Positions 1-5,618 of a DNA stretch of 5,618 nucleotides are shown one piece after another. The position numbers and the translations under genes are program-made. The notes beneath the pieces were generated by a model. That model did not search any database. It was not told the origin of the DNA and worked only from the letters and a program-made list of their open reading frames with translations. The stretch is from Cycloclasticus sp. (GTDB taxonomy: Bacteria > Pseudomonadota > Gammaproteobacteria > Methylococcales > Cycloclasticaceae): assembly GCA_019090295.1 (NCBI GenBank), contig JAHRWG010000051.1:1-5618 (forward strand), read 5' to 3'. Position 1 is the stretch's first letter, and every line of letters begins with the position of its first letter.

Positions 1-22
1 GTCAGATGTGTATAAGAGACAG
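1..22 (+). other. Nextera/Tn5 adapter remnant (not genomic)
   Basis: Positions 4-22 read AGATGTGTATAAGAGACAG, the 19-bp Tn5 mosaic end used in Nextera tagmentation libraries. The three bases before it (GTC) match the flank of the read-1 adapter oligonucleotide, not the read-2 one. This is untrimmed library sequence at a contig end, so genomic sequence starts at about position 23. Read on the minus strand in the ygiQ frame it gives AVSYTHL, a peptide I recognise as an adapter artefact in predicted proteins. A genuine Tn5 insertion is unlikely because nothing of the transposon lies beyond it and it sits exactly at the end. Confidence 0.96.
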
Positions 23-1763
23 CTTCAGTGCCGGGGTGTGCGGCAATAAAGTAAGGGATTAAATACTGTTTTTTACCGGCTTTTTTAGTGAACTTTTCAA
101 ACATAACCTTGAATCGGTCGTAGGTGCCTATACCTGGCTTCATCATTTTGGATAAGGGGCCTTGTTCGGTATGCTCAGGTGCAATCTTTAGGTATCCGCC
201 GACATGGTGGGTGACGAGTTCCTCTACATATTCAGGTGATTCAACGGCTAAGTCGTAACGTAAGCCAGAGGCGATAAGAACGCGCTTAATACCAGGAATA
301 CCACGCGCCTTTTTGTACAGCTGAATGAGTGGGTTGTGATCAGTGTTAAGGTTATCGCAAATACCTGGGTAAACACAGGACGGTAAACGACAAGCGGCTT
401 CAATCTTAGGGCTTTTGCAAGACAGGCGGTACATATTGGCCGTTGGCCCGCCAAGGTCAGAAATAGTGCCAGTAAAGCCTGGGGTTTTATCGCGAATGTC
501 TTCAATTTCTTGAAGGATAGAGGCTTCTGAGCGGCTTTGAATAATGCGCCCCTCGTGCTCGGTGATGGAGCAGAAAGTGCAGCCGCCAAAACAGCCACGC
601 ATAATATTGACCGAGAAACGGATCATGTCATACGCAGGAATAGGCTGGCCAGCATATTTGGGATGCGGGACACGTTGGAAGGGTAGCGCAAATACGGCAT
701 CAATCTCTTCGGTTTCAAGAGGAATAGGGGGAGGGTTTAACCAAACATCTTGACCATCATTATTTTGTATTAAAGCACGGGCATTCCCTGGGTTAGTTTC
801 TAAGTGCAAAACGCGTGAGGCGTGTGCGTATAGCACAGGGTCACTTTTAACCTTTTTATAGGAGGGTAGGCGTATAACAGTAGTGGCACGGTCAGTTTTA
901 CTGTGTTTGGGTAAAAAGCTAAGCTGAACCTGCTGGGTCTTTCCATCGGTGCTACTTGTATTGCTTATTTGGCATTTACCACCGGTGGCAGCAGCAAGTT
1001 CTTCATCTGATTCGTAGGGACTATTAAGGGGGTCAATTTTGCCGGGCCGGTCAACTCGGGTGGAATCAATCAGTGTCCAGCCTTCGGGTAGTGATGGTCG
1101 AATGAAGGCAGTGCCTCGGATATCGGTTATCTGGTTGATGGGCTCATTGAGTGATAGGCGATAGCTGAGCTCGCACAAGGCTCTTTCTGCATTGCCATAC
1201 AATAAGATATCAGCTTGAGAGTCGACTAGAATAGATCGGCGGACGTTATCATCCCAGTAATCATAATGGGCAATTCGGCGTAAGCTAGCCTCTATGCTTC
1301 CAATAACAATGGGTGTGTTTGGAAAGGCCTCTTTACATCGTTGTGTGTAAACGATAACTGCTCGATCAGGTCGTTGTCCTGCCTTATCATTTGGAGTATA
1401 GGCATCATCAGAGCGCGCACGACGATCGGCAGTATACCGGTTAATCATCGAATCCATATTGCCGGCAGCAATACCAAAAAAGAGGTTAGGCTGGCCGAGG
1501 GCAGAAAAGTCTTTACTGTTCTGCCATGCTGGCTGGTCGATAATACCTACACGGAATCCTTGCCGTTCAAGTAATCGGCCAATAATAGCCATTCCGAAAC
1601 TGGGGTGATCAACGTAAGCATCACCTGTCACAATAATAATATCGCAGCTGTCCCAGCCCAACGCGTCCATTTCAGCACGAGTAGTGGGAAGAAAGGGAGC
1701 TGTACCATAACACTCGGCCCAATAGTTAGGCTGGCTAAAAAGAGGGGGGGTGATGGGTGTCAT
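23..1763 (-). CDS. ygiQ: YgiQ family radical SAM protein, C-terminus missing at contig end
   Basis: This is a member of the YgiQ (UPF0313) family, radical SAM iron-sulfur proteins of unknown substrate, probably cytosolic. About 580 genomic codons are present, against roughly 740 in E. coli, so the C-terminal domain is lost at the adapter junction. The N-terminal domain carries family-typical runs such as [20 protein letters not shown] and [14 protein letters not shown]. The radical SAM motif CFGGCTFC places C391, C395 and C398 (CxxxCxxC) to bind the 4Fe-4S cluster. A further four cysteines follow at 449, 458, 463 and 469. The stretch [12 protein letters not shown] and the terminal AHPGTE also match the family. 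A variable hydrophilic linker lies at about residues 245-295. The ATG at 1763 is preceded by GAGG seven bases upstream and is the only canonical start after an in-frame stop at 1854-1856. No frameshift is seen. The family assignment is firm; the function is unknown. Confidence 0.95.
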
Positions 1764-1849
1764 AACGTTTCCTCGAGTCGGCAGTGGTCGGTGGGTGTTT
1801 GAATAGCCAATAAAGCCTGTTGGGCGCTTGGGTTTATATTGTGATGCAT
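1760..1849 (-). CDS. Doubtful 29-codon ORF overlapping the ygiQ start
   Basis: The minus strand has a 29-codon frame beginning [11 protein letters not shown] and ending CRLEETL. Its TGA stop overlaps the ygiQ ATG in an ATGA arrangement, the same geometry as the hisF-hisI and hisI-hisE junctions. That would allow translational coupling or a leader-peptide role. Against it, there is no recognisable Shine-Dalgarno before its ATG, I recognise no homologue, and a frame this short easily occurs by chance. ygiQ also has its own good ribosome binding site and does not need coupling. Confidence 0.15.
   Translation of the reverse strand: MHHNINPSAQQALLAIQTPTDHCRLEETL
1771..1774 (-). promoter_or_regulatory. 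Ribosome binding site of ygiQ
   Basis: On the minus strand GAGG (within GAGGAAA) stands seven bases before the ATG at 1763. Spacing and sequence are near ideal. The upstream frame contains no other ATG, GTG or TTG before the stop at 1854-1856, so this site fixes the ygiQ start. Confidence 0.75.
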
Positions 1850-1909
1850 AGTGTTAAATGAAATATAGGTAACGCATATTGGGAGCCATTAATGCGATGT
1901 ACTTAGGCT

Positions 1910-1926
1910 TGGTTAAAGGTGGTTAA
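1910..1926. repeat. Short direct repeat TGGTTAA, 10-bp period
   Basis: TGGTTAA occurs at 1910-1916 and again at 1920-1926, separated by AGG. The start-to-start distance of 10 bp is about one helical turn. It sits just after the tatC stop and about 150 bp upstream of ygiQ. The outer bases GGCTT (1906-1910) and AAGCC (1925-1929) also form a 5-bp inverted repeat. It could be a protein-binding site or a degenerate transcription end, or simply chance; no poly-T run follows on the minus strand, so I do not call it a terminator. Confidence 0.3.
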
Positions 1927-1936
1927 GCCACTTTCG

Positions 1937-2692
1937 TTAGTCAGTGGTGGACGCCTTGGCTGGGGAAAGGGCGAATTTCTTTGACATTAATAACCCTGCT
2001 TCAAACAAAAACCACATGGGTAAAGCCAGTAAGGTTTGGGATATGATATCAGGTGGGGTTAGTAGCATGCCAAGTACAAAGACTCCAACAATAATATAGG
2101 GCCTTTTTTCAGCCAGTTGTTTAGGTGTTGATACGCCAGTTTTAACCAGTAAAAAGGTTGCAATAGGTATTTGAAATGCCGCACCAAATGCAAAGAACAA
2201 GGTCAAAACAAAATCTAGATATTTACTGATATCCGTCATAACGGCAACACCCTCAGGTGCTGTGGCCGTAAGGAACTGGAAAATAAGGGGCATGACTATG
2301 AAATAGGCGAATAACATGCCGCTATAGAATAAGCAGGTTCCAATACCGACTAGAGGCAATGCAACTTTTTGTTCATGCTGGTATAGGCCGGGTGCAATAA
2401 ACAGCCAAACTTGATAAAAAAGCCAAGGGATGCTGATAAAAACCGACAGCATGAGTGTTAGCTTTAGCGGGGTTAAAAAGGGTGAAATTACCTCAATAGC
2501 CACCATACTCGTCCCCGATGGCATATGTATTAAAAGTGGCTGCGCCACTAAGGAATAGATATCATTTGCAAATGGACTTAGCGGCAAAAAAATAACAAGC
2601 AAGCCAATTAATGCATGAATTAACCGTGTGCGTAATTCGACTAAATGAGAGACAAAGCTGCTCTCTGAGTTATTAGCTTGCTGTGTTGGCAT
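1937..2692 (-). CDS. tatC: Sec-independent (twin-arginine) translocase subunit TatC
   Basis: TatC is the six-helix inner-membrane core of the twin-arginine export system; it binds the RR signal peptide of folded substrates and recruits TatA. At 251 residues it has family length (E. coli 258) with a shorter tail. The N-terminal HLVELRTRL carries E19, and APGLYQHE carries E107; these match E. coli E15 and E103 of the signal-peptide site. GMLLTPPD supplies M209, T212 and D215, and Q219 follows; these match the E. coli TM5/TM6 polar-cluster positions M205, T208 and Q215 and the conserved D211. Q174 in AFGAAFQIPIA replaces the membrane glutamate E170 of E. coli. Hydrophobic segments fall near residues 25-42, 76-98, 112-140, 160-182, 199-212 and 217-236. 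The ribosome binding site is weak (GAGAG, rather far upstream). The gene lies 43 nt after tatA with no tatB between them. Confidence 0.97.
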   Translation of the reverse strand: MPTQQANNSESSFVSHLVELRTRLIHALIGLLVIFLPLSPFANDIYSLVAQPLLIHMPSGTSMVAIEVISPFLTPLKLTLMLSVFISIPWLFYQVWLFIAPGLYQHEQKVALPLVGIGTCLFYSGMLFAYFIVMPLIFQFLTATAPEGVAVMTDISKYLDFVLTLFFAFGAAFQIPIATFLLVKTGVSTPKQLAEKRPYIIVGVFVLGMLLTPPDIISQTLLALPMWFLFEAGLLMSKKFALSPAKASTTD

Positions 2693-2735
2693 TCTATAGC
2701 TGCTCTCAATGAGGGAAGTCTATGCTGGGGAGCAG

Positions 2736-2945
2736 TTATTTTTTATCGTTGGCCTGACTGGAGTCATCGATGACAGACTTGTCACTTTTAGACTCGTCTT
2801 TCGCTTCGCCTTCCTTCATGGCACCTTTAAAACCTTTAATGGCGCCGCCTAAATCACCACCTAGATTACGTAGGCGTTTGGTTCCAAATAATAATAGGAC
2901 AATAACAAGAACAATAATTAACTGCCAAATACCGATTCCGCCCAT
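2736..2945 (-). CDS. tatA: Sec-independent (twin-arginine) translocase subunit TatA
   Basis: TatA is the small pore-forming or membrane-thinning component of the Tat export system. The 69-residue protein starts [11 protein letters not shown] and has one membrane helix at about residues 4-20, the F20-G21 hinge in [13 protein letters not shown], an amphipathic helix at about 22-43 ([18 protein letters not shown]), and a charged, soluble tail rich in Asp, Lys and Ser. Q8 is the TatA-type polar residue at the position where TatB has Glu, so this is not a mislabelled tatB. E. coli TatA is longer (about 89 residues), the difference being in the dispensable tail. The start is fixed by AGGA six bases upstream and by the family N-terminus. 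It begins 37 nt after hisE with no terminator visible. With no tatB beside it, this TatA may have to serve both roles; that is inference. Confidence 0.97.
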   Translation of the reverse strand: MGGIGIWQLIIVLVIVLLLFGTKRLRNLGGDLGGAIKGFKGAMKEGEAKDESKSDKSVIDDSSQANDKK

Positions 2946-2951
2946 GATAAT

Positions 2952-2955
2952 TCCT
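2952..2955 (-). promoter_or_regulatory. Ribosome binding site of tatA
   Basis: AGGA on the minus strand lies six bases before the tatA ATG at 2945, inside the 37-nt hisE-tatA gap. It gives tatA independent translation initiation, in contrast to the overlapping his genes upstream. Confidence 0.7.
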
Positions 2956-2982
2956 ATTTATGTTAGTTGAAGAGGGGTTATT

Positions 2983-3300
2983 CTACTTGTTTCTACTGGC
3001 TTTTTCATCCAATCCAGACAAGCCAAACCGACGCTCAAGTTCTTTTAGCACATCATCAGAGCTCAAGCCTTGTTGGGCTAAAAGTACCAGCGTGTGAAAC
3101 CATAAGTCAGCGGTTTCATAAATGACTTGCTGTTTATCATCGGACTTGGCAGCAATCACTGTTTCGGTTGCTTCTTCACCAATTTTTTTTAGAATGGTGT
3201 CGAGGCCTTTATGATAAAGGCTTGCTACGTATGATGAACTGGGATCTTCCTGCTTACGTTGCTGTAAAACGTGGTCGAGTTGTTTTAATGTATCGCTCAT
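2983..3300 (-). CDS. hisE: Phosphoribosyl-ATP pyrophosphatase HisE
   Basis: HisE hydrolyses phosphoribosyl-ATP to phosphoribosyl-AMP and pyrophosphate, the second step of histidine synthesis, in the cytosol. The 105-residue protein is an all-alpha MazG-like enzyme. The metal-binding motifs are visible: EEATE at residues 42-46 and ETAD at 62-65, with [15 protein letters not shown] leading into the first. It is a stand-alone gene, whereas E. coli carries this activity as the C-terminal half of fused HisIE. Its ATG overlaps the hisI stop by 4 nt (ATGA) and the purine-rich AAGAG upstream is too distant to be a good ribosome binding site, so translation probably depends on coupling to hisI. The C-terminal 20 residues ([19 protein letters not shown]) are typical of the family. 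Confidence 0.96.
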   Translation of the reverse strand: MSDTLKQLDHVLQQRKQEDPSSSYVASLYHKGLDTILKKIGEEATETVIAAKSDDKQQVIYETADLWFHTLVLLAQQGLSSDDVLKELERRFGLSGLDEKASRNK

Positions 3301-3683
3301 GATGAATAAATACTCTTAGGGTCTTTTATAACGGGGTCAGTAGCAACCCATTGTTGGTCTTTTAGTTGTCGATAGAAGCAGCTTTCACGCCCAGTATGAC
3401 AGGCAATACCACCCTTTTGTTCAACCGATAATAAAATGACGTCTTCATCGCAATCTAGCCGAATGTCTCGAATAATTTGCTGATGGCCTGACTCTTCACC
3501 TTTATGCCATAGCTTATTGCGTGAGCGAGACCAGTACACAGCATGGCCTTGCTCAGCGGTAAGTTGTAGGGCTTCTTGGTTCATCCACGCAACCATTAAG
3601 ATTTTGCCAGACTGGTGATCTTGGGCAATAGCGGGAATAAGTCCTTTGTCGTCCCAGCGTAACTGATCGAGCCAGTTACTCAT
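3297..3683 (-). CDS. hisI: Phosphoribosyl-AMP cyclohydrolase HisI
   Basis: HisI opens the adenine ring of phosphoribosyl-AMP to give ProFAR, the third step of histidine synthesis. The 128-residue protein is the stand-alone form and has the complete signature. [16 protein letters not shown] spans residues 52-67, and LDCDEDVIL holds D77, D79 and D81, the likely magnesium ligands. C78, C95 ([13 protein letters not shown]) and C102 are the three zinc cysteines expected in the family. The ATG at 3683 overlaps the hisF stop by 4 nt and is preceded by GAGG seven bases upstream (positions 3691-3694, inside hisF). It overlaps hisE by 4 nt at its own end. This gene and hisE act on consecutive intermediates, which fits their coupling. 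Confidence 0.97.
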   Translation of the reverse strand: MSNWLDQLRWDDKGLIPAIAQDHQSGKILMVAWMNQEALQLTAEQGHAVYWSRSRNKLWHKGEESGHQQIIRDIRLDCDEDVILLSVEQKGGIACHTGRESCFYRQLKDQQWVATDPVIKDPKSIYSS

Positions 3684-4453
3684 AAGCGAACCTCAATGCC
3701 TTTGTCGTGCAGGTGTTGCTTTGCTTCACCAATGCTGAACTCGGCAAAGTGAAAAATACTGGCAGCTAACACTGCATCGGCTTTGCCTTTGGTCACGCCG
3801 TCAGCTAGGTGATCTAAGGTGCCAACGCCACCGGAGGCAATCACCGGCACCTCAACTGCCTCACTAATAGTGCGGGTTAATTCTAGGTCGAAGCCTATTT
3901 TAGTACCATCACGGTCCATACTGGTTAATAAAATTTCACCAGCACCAAAATCAACCATCTTTTTTGCCCACTCGATCGCGTCTAGTCCGGTTTCTTTACG
4001 GCCACCGTGAGTGAATATTTCCCAGCGCTTAGGTTCATCATCGGCACTCACACATTTTGCATCAATCGCTACCACGATACACTGCGAGCCAAAGCGTTCG
4101 GCAGCTTGCTGAACAAATTCAGGGTTGAAAATAGCCGCGGTGTTAATGCCAACTTTATCAGCACCGGCCTTTAACATGCGGTTAATGTCTTCTAGTGTGC
4201 GAATACCGCCACCAACGGTTAGAGGAATAAAAACCTCATCGGCTACTTTTTCAATAACGTGTACGATAGTTTCTCGGTTATCTGAGCTGGCGGTAATATC
4301 AAGAAAGGTGATTTCGTCAGCGCCTTCGCGATCATAACGGCGAGCCACTTCTACAGGGTCACCAGCATCTCGTATATCAACAAATTTGACCCCTTTAACC
4401 ACACGGCCATTGTCCACGTCTAGACAGGGAATAATGCGTTTAGCGAGCCCCAT
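3680..4453 (-). CDS. hisF: Imidazole glycerol phosphate synthase cyclase subunit HisF
   Basis: HisF is the cyclase half of IGP synthase. Using ammonia channelled from HisH it converts PRFAR to imidazole glycerol phosphate and AICAR, linking histidine and purine synthesis. The 257-residue (beta/alpha)8 barrel starts [13 protein letters not shown], the family N-terminus. The catalytic aspartates are D12 (PCLDVDNG) and D131 (VAIDAK). Phosphate-binding loops are visible as TVGGGIRT (79-86) and VIASGGVGT near the C-terminus, and the protein ends GIEVRL as usual. Its ATG directly abuts the TAA of hisA with no spacing and no clear ribosome binding site, so ribosomes finishing hisA probably restart here. 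It overlaps hisI by 4 nt. Its partner hisH lies two genes upstream in the same operon. Confidence 0.98.
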   Translation of the reverse strand: MGLAKRIIPCLDVDNGRVVKGVKFVDIRDAGDPVEVARRYDREGADEITFLDITASSDNRETIVHVIEKVADEVFIPLTVGGGIRTLEDINRMLKAGADKVGINTAAIFNPEFVQQAAERFGSQCIVVAIDAKCVSADDEPKRWEIFTHGGRKETGLDAIEWAKKMVDFGAGEILLTSMDRDGTKIGFDLELTRTISEAVEVPVIASGGVGTLDHLADGVTKGKADAVLAASIFHFAEFSIGEAKQHLHDKGIEVRL

Positions 4454-5188
4454 TTAAGCGAAAGACTGGGCTAGTTTTTCACCCGCTGCAAAATCCAAGG
4501 TTCCTTCGTAAATCGCGCGGCCAGTAATCGCGCCCATAATGCCATCGTCGGCCACGTTGCCGAGCAATTCAATATCAGTGAGGTTAGTAATGCCGCCCGA
4601 TGCAATGATTGGAATGTTAACTGATCGCGCCAGTTTTGCGGTGGCTTCTACGTTCACCCCTTGCATCATGCCATCACGACCAATATCGGTGTAAATGATA
4701 GAATCAACGCCATCAGATTCAAAGTGCTGAGCAAGGTCAATAATGTCATGATTGGATAGCTTAGACCAGCCATCGATGGCTACTTTGCCATCTTTAGCAT
4801 CTAGGCCTACGATGATGTGGCCAGGGAATTCTGCGCAAACATCCCCAACAAAATGGGGAGTGTTAACGGCTTTAGTGCCAATAATAACGAATTGAACGCC
4901 GGCATTTAAATAGGTTTGAATGGTGTCTTCATCACGAATACCACCACCGACTTGAATAATTAAGTCGGGATGCGCTTGTGCAATATCGTTCACTACACCC
5001 GCATTCACGGGTTTCCCTGCAAACGCACCGTCTAAGTCAACGAGGTGTAGTCGTTTTGCACCTTCATTGACCCAGCGAGTAGCTACTTCGACAGGGTTAT
5101 CTGAGAAAATGGTCTCGTCGTCCATTCGGCCTTGGCGTAAACGTACGCATTTGCCTTCTTTAAGATCAATCGCGGGTATAAGAATCAT
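4454..5188 (-). CDS. hisA: ProFAR isomerase HisA
   Basis: HisA carries out the Amadori rearrangement of ProFAR to PRFAR, the fourth histidine step, supplying the substrate of HisF-HisH. It is a (beta/alpha)8 barrel related to HisF. The 244 residues match the family length (E. coli 245). D8 in [10 protein letters not shown] and D130 in VGLDAKDG are the catalytic acid/base pair, and T167 in YTDIGRDGM is the third active-site residue. Phosphate-binding loops are VGGGIRD (80-86) and IIASGGITN. The start is supported by AGGA at 5199-5202, ten bases upstream, in the 20-nt gap after hisH. The stop abuts the hisF ATG. Nothing unusual is seen. Confidence 0.98.
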   Translation of the reverse strand: MILIPAIDLKEGKCVRLRQGRMDDETIFSDNPVEVATRWVNEGAKRLHLVDLDGAFAGKPVNAGVVNDIAQAHPDLIIQVGGGIRDEDTIQTYLNAGVQFVIIGTKAVNTPHFVGDVCAEFPGHIIVGLDAKDGKVAIDGWSKLSNHDIIDLAQHFESDGVDSIIYTDIGRDGMMQGVNVEATAKLARSVNIPIIASGGITNLTDIELLGNVADDGIMGAITGRAIYEGTLDFAAGEKLAQSFA

Positions 5189-5208
5189 AATGAATAGTTC
5201 CTGGCTGC

Positions 5209-5618
5209 TTAGGACTGGCCGTCCCAGTTTAAAAAGTTTTTAAGAAGTTGTAAGCCGGCATGCTGGCTTTTTTCGGGATGAAACTGTACTGCAAGGATAT
5301 TGTTTAATTGTAGTGCGCAAGGGAAATCGTTGGGGTATGCAGTGTTAGCCGATACGATAGTGGGGTCTACTTGGCTGGCGTGGTAGCTATGCACAAAGTA
5401 AAAACGTTCATTTTGCTCAATGCCTTTAAAAAGAGGGTTGTTACCTTCGTGATGAACTTGGCTCCAGCCCATATGAGGTATTTTTAATTTGTCACCATTG
5501 CTGTCTATATTGCCACTAGCAAACTTAATAACATCTCCGGGTAATAGGCCTAAGCATTCAACCCCATCATTTTCTTGGCTGTGCTGTAGTAATGCCTGCA
5601 TACCAATGCAAATACCGA
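5209..5618 (-). CDS. hisH: Imidazole glycerol phosphate synthase glutaminase subunit HisH, N-terminus outside window
   Basis: HisH is the class I glutamine amidotransferase subunit that releases ammonia from glutamine and passes it through the HisF barrel. The window holds the last 135 codons; the reading frame runs off the right edge. The first visible residues are GICIGMQ, the nucleophile elbow with the catalytic cysteine (codon at 5608-5610), which lies near residue 77-80 in full-length proteins. About 75 N-terminal residues are therefore missing, and the ATG at 5601 is an internal methionine, not the start. The His and Glu of the triad are in VQFHPEKSQ (codons at 5278-5280 and 5272-5274). 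YFVHSYHA and PHMGWSQV are also typical of HisH. The gene ends 20 nt before hisA. Its truncation is only a window-edge effect. Confidence 0.97.
   Translation of the reverse strand, partial: GICIGMQALLQHSQENDGVECLGLLPGDVIKFASGNIDSNGDKLKIPHMGWSQVHHEGNNPLFKGIEQNERFYFVHSYHASQVDPTIVSANTAYPNDFPCALQLNNILAVQFHPEKSQHAGLQLLKNFLNWDGQS

Noticed and set aside
1..22. Genuine Tn5-like transposon end interrupting ygiQ
   Set aside because: The sequence is the engineered mosaic end with the Nextera flank, located exactly at the end of the contig, which points to library adapter.
248..598. Minus-strand open frame of 116 codons starting [14 protein letters not shown]
   Set aside because: It lies wholly inside ygiQ in a different frame, over the radical SAM core whose own frame is continuous and matches the family. 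It resembles no protein I know.
1833..1862. Possible ygiQ promoter with TATAAA as -10 on the minus strand
   Set aside because: The best -35 at suitable spacing (TTCATT) matches the consensus at only three of six bases, so I did not list it as a feature.
2700..2735. Inverted repeat CTGCTC / GAGCAG in the tatA-tatC gap
   Set aside because: The arms are only 6 bp with a 24-base loop and no T-run follows, so it is too weak to call a terminator or a translation-control hairpin. It also holds no trace of tatB.
2770..2970. Plus-strand open frame of 66 codons opposite tatA
   Set aside because: It is the antisense shadow of tatA; the composition follows from the conserved TatA codons and no ribosome binding site was found.
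3819..4337. Two plus-strand open frames opposite hisF
   Set aside because: Both are antisense to a complete, well-conserved hisF and have low-complexity translations without recognisable features.
5599..5601. ATG as the start of hisH
   Set aside because: The frame stays open to the window edge and encodes GICIG with the catalytic cysteine before this methionine, so it is internal.

Overview
This window reads as one end of a bacterial assembly contig, almost certainly from a gammaproteobacterium. The protein sequences are closest, from memory, to Escherichia coli and Pseudomonas homologues, and histidine genes linked to tat genes are a known arrangement in Pseudomonas. Separate hisI and hisE genes (fused in E. 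coli) argue against an enteric. A free-living, possibly marine, lineage is a guess. All recognised genes lie on the minus strand, so transcription runs from the right edge to the left edge.

Right to left, positions 5618 to 2983 hold the end of a histidine operon: hisH (cut by the window edge), hisA, hisF, hisI and hisE. They are packed tightly, with a 20-nt gap, then direct abutment, then two 4-nt ATGA overlaps. Together they encode the middle of the pathway: HisE and HisI remove pyrophosphate from and open the ring of phosphoribosyl-ATP, HisA isomerises the product, and HisH with HisF converts it to imidazole glycerol phosphate and AICAR.

Positions 2945 to 1937 encode the twin-arginine protein export system, as tatA followed directly by tatC. 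The tatB gene that normally sits between them in gammaproteobacteria is absent; the gap is only 43 nt. No convincing terminator separates hisE from tatA, so read-through from the his operon is plausible.

A 173-bp gap (1764-1936) follows. It holds a short direct repeat and a doubtful 29-codon reading frame whose stop overlaps the next start. From 1763 to the left edge runs ygiQ, a large radical SAM protein of unknown function. It does not end naturally: positions 1-22 are the Tn5 mosaic end and flank of a Nextera sequencing adapter, so the last residues read there are artefactual.

Most of the window is ordinary housekeeping sequence. I found no mobile element, CRISPR array, RNA gene or new system. 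The points worth a second look are the missing tatB together with a Gln at a usually acidic TatC membrane position, the adapter at the contig end, and a second cysteine cluster in YgiQ.
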